Origin: Candidatus Falkowbacteria bacterium LH_S3
GTDB lineage: Bacteria > Patescibacteriota > Patescibacteriia > Patescibacteriales > JAGXOH01
Reading direction: 5' to 3'
DNA: 6,510 bases
Assembly: GCA_023659985.1 (NCBI GenBank)
Contig: JAGXOH010000042.1
Span: 1 to 6,510 of the forward strand
The notes below the pieces were generated by a model. The model saw only the letters and a list, made by a program, of their open reading frames with translations, searched no databases and was not told the origin of the DNA. Shown one piece after another: positions 4,644 to 6,510 of this stretch. The position numbers and the translations under genes are program-made. The stretch's first letter is position 1; the number at the start of each line of letters is the position of its first letter.

Positions 4644-6510
4644 TTAAATCAAAACTGCCTTCTTTAGCTTAGGCCTGTTGGAGGATAATAACTGCTTCAA
4701 GAAGTAATCCATATCAGTAGTGGCCACGCAAGTGAATTTATCTGCTCCGCCGTAATATACGAAGAGGGTATTGTCATGGACCGTAGCGCCGCAGGGGTAG
4801 ACCACCCCGGCCTTATGCCCGTCATTTTCGTACCATTCTATGGGTTCCATTATGGGTTTATTGGAACGAGAAATCACCTGAGTCGGATCCTCTAAATCCA
4901 AAAGCATGGCTCCAATCTTGTATCTACCCGGATCTTGTTTTCCTACTGCCTGATAAATAGCCAACCAACCATACTCGGTCTTGATCGGGGAAGGGCCGAC
5001 ACCCACCTTTTTGCTATCCCACATCAGGGGTCGGGGCGGAATCACGTATTCGTTTTGGAGGAATACTGTTTCTCCGTCAAATTGATCTAAACTATCCACA
5101 TAATCCACTAAAATATTGGGGTAAATCCGGTGATAAATCACATATTTGCCATTCACTTTCTCTGGTAAAATACAAGCATTCTTATCCACTATTCCGGGTT
5201 GAGAGATCAAAACCGGCTCGGTCCAATTATCATATTTGCCGTTATGAAAATCCTCCACGCTAATAGAACTCAAGGTCACTCTGGGTGGATTGGATCCATC
5301 ATAGGCCACATAGGTTAAATAGTACTTACCCTCGATCTCTGTGATCCTGGCGTCCTCGCAACCGCCGTAACCGCCGCCTGACATGTATTTCATCGCGCTG
5401 GCCGGATCTATGGGTTGATTTACCCCTTCGAATTTGGAATGCGGAATATAAACCGGATCATCGTAAATCTTTTTCACATGAGTACCATCTGAAGTCTCAG
5501 CGCAACCCAGAACAGAAAATGAATCCTTGCCCATTGCTCGATAAAGAACATAAGTGGTCCCCTCTTTCCTCATAGCTGTGGGATTGAAAGCGGCATCGCA
5601 ATCCCATTTATTACTGCCCCTGGGTTCAACTATAGGATTCTTTCTGCTCTTCTTCATCTGCGGAGTGGCATGCTCAGGGGCGGCTTGCTCGGCTTGCTCT
5701 TTCTCTTCTTTGGACAAGAACCAAATCTGGGGTAGAAAAACAGAGACAAACTCTCCTAGTTCATTTTGCCAATAAGAAACTATTCGTTTTCTAAGAGAAG
5801 TAACACCCACCGGTATTAAGGTAATATTTTTCAAATTCTTTTCCTTGCTTTGTCTCCACAAAGGGGTCTTGCTTCTCCATAAAACCTTTTTTGGGTCATT
5901 CTTGCTTAAAAGAGCTACTCCCAAAGAATAATTCTCCTTTTTATCCCAAGCATAATACAACAAAACTATTCCTTCGCTTCTCACAAAGGTCTGTGCCGGA
6001 GTTATTCGATAGTTGTCAAAATAACTCTTTCGCGGCTTCAAAATAGAGCTTCTGGATTTGTTCCATTTCTTAAGATCGTGAGAAAAAGCCGCCCTTATGC
6101 TCTTTTCTCCTGTATACATTATGTGCTGGTCATCATGAAGAAAATCTGACACCACCACTCCCCGTTCCTTTAAATTTGAAAAGGAGAAGGTCTCTCTCCA
6201 CCTTACCAGATCCTTAGATAAAGCTCCATGAAGACTCCTTAAGTTACTCTTGTCCTTTTTGTAGATCAATAAATACTGACCCTCCCTGGTTTTACTGACA
6301 TGGAAATCAGAGCATTTAGAAATGTCAATTTTTTTCTTAAAAAGGCCCTTGCGAAAGATGACTGGTTTTTTAGAGGAGGGCACAAAGCTGTGGCCATTGG
6401 TGCTAGTGGCCATTTTTAAAATATTCAAAAAACCCCCTCTCTCAATATAAAAAAGGAGGTTTTTTTTAGCACCAAATTGAAATATTCCCAACCCTTTCAG
6501 AGGAAGGGAC
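4644..6510 (-). CDS. GH130-family protein with degenerate N-terminal propeller (5' end off right edge)
   Basis: The frame is open to the window edge. A TTG at 6491 would give 615 residues and an ATG lies at 6413, but sequence before both (GIFQFGAKKNLLFYIERG) already looks like propeller blade 1, so the true start is probably outside. Residues below count from 6491. An N-terminal propeller (1-262) aligns blade by blade with GH130: KCSDFH (59-64) replaces GCEDPR, ITPAQTFVRSEGIVLLYY replaces the PPIKT...LYH block, and SLGVALLSKNDPKKVLWR matches the G-x-LLDL-x-DP motif. A linker rich in Ala, Glu and Gln (261-282) leads to a GH130 module (285-605) with LYRAM (R318), GCEDAR (377-382, D380), DKNAC (K437), YHR (H454-R455), GPSPIKTEYGWL, YPCG and YYGGAD. 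It has IYQAV (Q514) where YHG is usual and Ala for Pro in EDPR. No membrane segment is seen. It may hydrolyse or phosphorolyse beta-mannosides; activity is uncertain. Stop TAA; first gene of the GH130 pair. Confidence 0.85.
   Translation of the reverse strand, partial: SLPLKGLGIFQFGAKKNLLFYIERGGFLNILKMATSTNGHSFVPSSKKPVIFRKGLFKKKIDISKCSDFHVSKTREGQYLLIYKKDKSNLRSLHGALSKDLVRWRETFSFSNLKERGVVVSDFLHDDQHIMYTGEKSIRAAFSHDLKKWNKSRSSILKPRKSYFDNYRITPAQTFVRSEGIVLLYYAWDKKENYSLGVALLSKNDPKKVLWRSKTPLWRQSKEKNLKNITLIPVGVTSLRKRIVSYWQNELGEFVSVFLPQIWFLSKEEKEQAEQAAPEHATPQMKKSRKNPIVEPRGSNKWDCDAAFNPTAMRKEGTTYVLYRAMGKDSFSVLGCAETSDGTHVKKIYDDPVYIPHSKFEGVNQPIDPASAMKYMSGGGYGGCEDARITEIEGKYYLTYVAYDGSNPPRVTLSSISVEDFHNGKYDNWTEPVLISQPGIVDKNACILPEKVNGKYVIYHRIYPNILVDYVDSLDQFDGETVFLQNEYVIPPRPLMWDSKKVGVGPSPIKTEYGWLAIYQAVGKQDPGRYKIGAMLLDLEDPTQVISRSNKPIMEPIEWYENDGHKAGVVYPCGATVHDNTLFVYYGGADKFTCVATTDMDYFLKQLLSSNRPKLKKAVLI

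Noticed and set aside
4623..4648. TTTAA-type short tandem repeat as a phase-variable tract or CRISPR-like element
   Set aside because: Only about three 5-bp units in an A/T-only spacer, no unique spacers and no frame effect; simple low complexity explains it.
6411..6491. TTG at 6491 or ATG at 6413 as the true start of the edge GH130 gene
   Set aside because: Blade-like sequence begins before the ATG and the frame stays open to the window edge, so an upstream start outside the window is more likely; neither candidate has a well-placed Shine-Dalgarno sequence.
1..6510. Alternative genetic code (TGA read as Gly, as in some Patescibacteria)
   Set aside because: The long genes contain no in-frame TGA, have ordinary Gly codons at GCEDPR and P-loop positions, and those with visible ends stop with TAA or TAG.

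Overview
The window looks like part of a surface-glycan locus from an uncultured bacterium with a compact genome, most likely a member of the Patescibacteria (CPR, Parcubacteria-like). This is inferred from family resemblance, not from a marker gene. The clues are a 59-residue SpoVT/AbrB-type protein of the short kind common in that group, a relic of a small YgjP-like (DUF45) metallopeptidase, GH130-type 'glycosidase' genes, AT-rich spacers, and starts without clear Shine-Dalgarno sequences. The genetic code looks standard: the intact genes with visible ends stop with TAA or TAG, Trp is TGG, and no in-frame TGA interrupts them. All genes lie on the minus strand, so the order of transcription runs from high to low coordinates.

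Right half (2715-6510): two adjacent genes each encode a double GH130-type five-bladed beta-propeller. The upstream one is cut by the right window edge. It carries a catalytically degenerate N-terminal propeller joined by an Ala/Glu/Gln-rich linker to a better conserved GH130 module. After a 21-bp spacer made only of A and T comes a 635-residue protein with two GH130 modules, of which only the second keeps all the phosphorylase-like signature motifs. A probable intrinsic terminator lies about 100 bp after this gene.

Middle (2253-2714): between the GH130 pair and the sulfotransferases is a 462-bp stretch holding that terminator and a decayed fragment of a YgjP-like metallopeptidase, lacking its start and its HExxH half.

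Left half (1-2252): two related P-loop sulfotransferases lie in tandem. After them a new transcription unit seems to begin, with a perfect TATAAT -10 box, a strong inverted repeat in the presumed leader, a small AbrB-like gene, and the first 21 codons of a GT4-type glycosyltransferase whose ATG overlaps the AbrB stop codon (TAATG).

Taken together, a glycosyltransferase, two sulfotransferases and two GH130 mannoside-phosphorylase/mannosidase-like proteins suggest making and trimming (or recycling) of a sulfated, possibly mannose-containing, extracellular glycan. Substrate, linkage and direction of the GH130 reaction cannot be read from the sequence. The most unusual element is the set of four GH130 modules in two genes, showing graded loss of active-site motifs.
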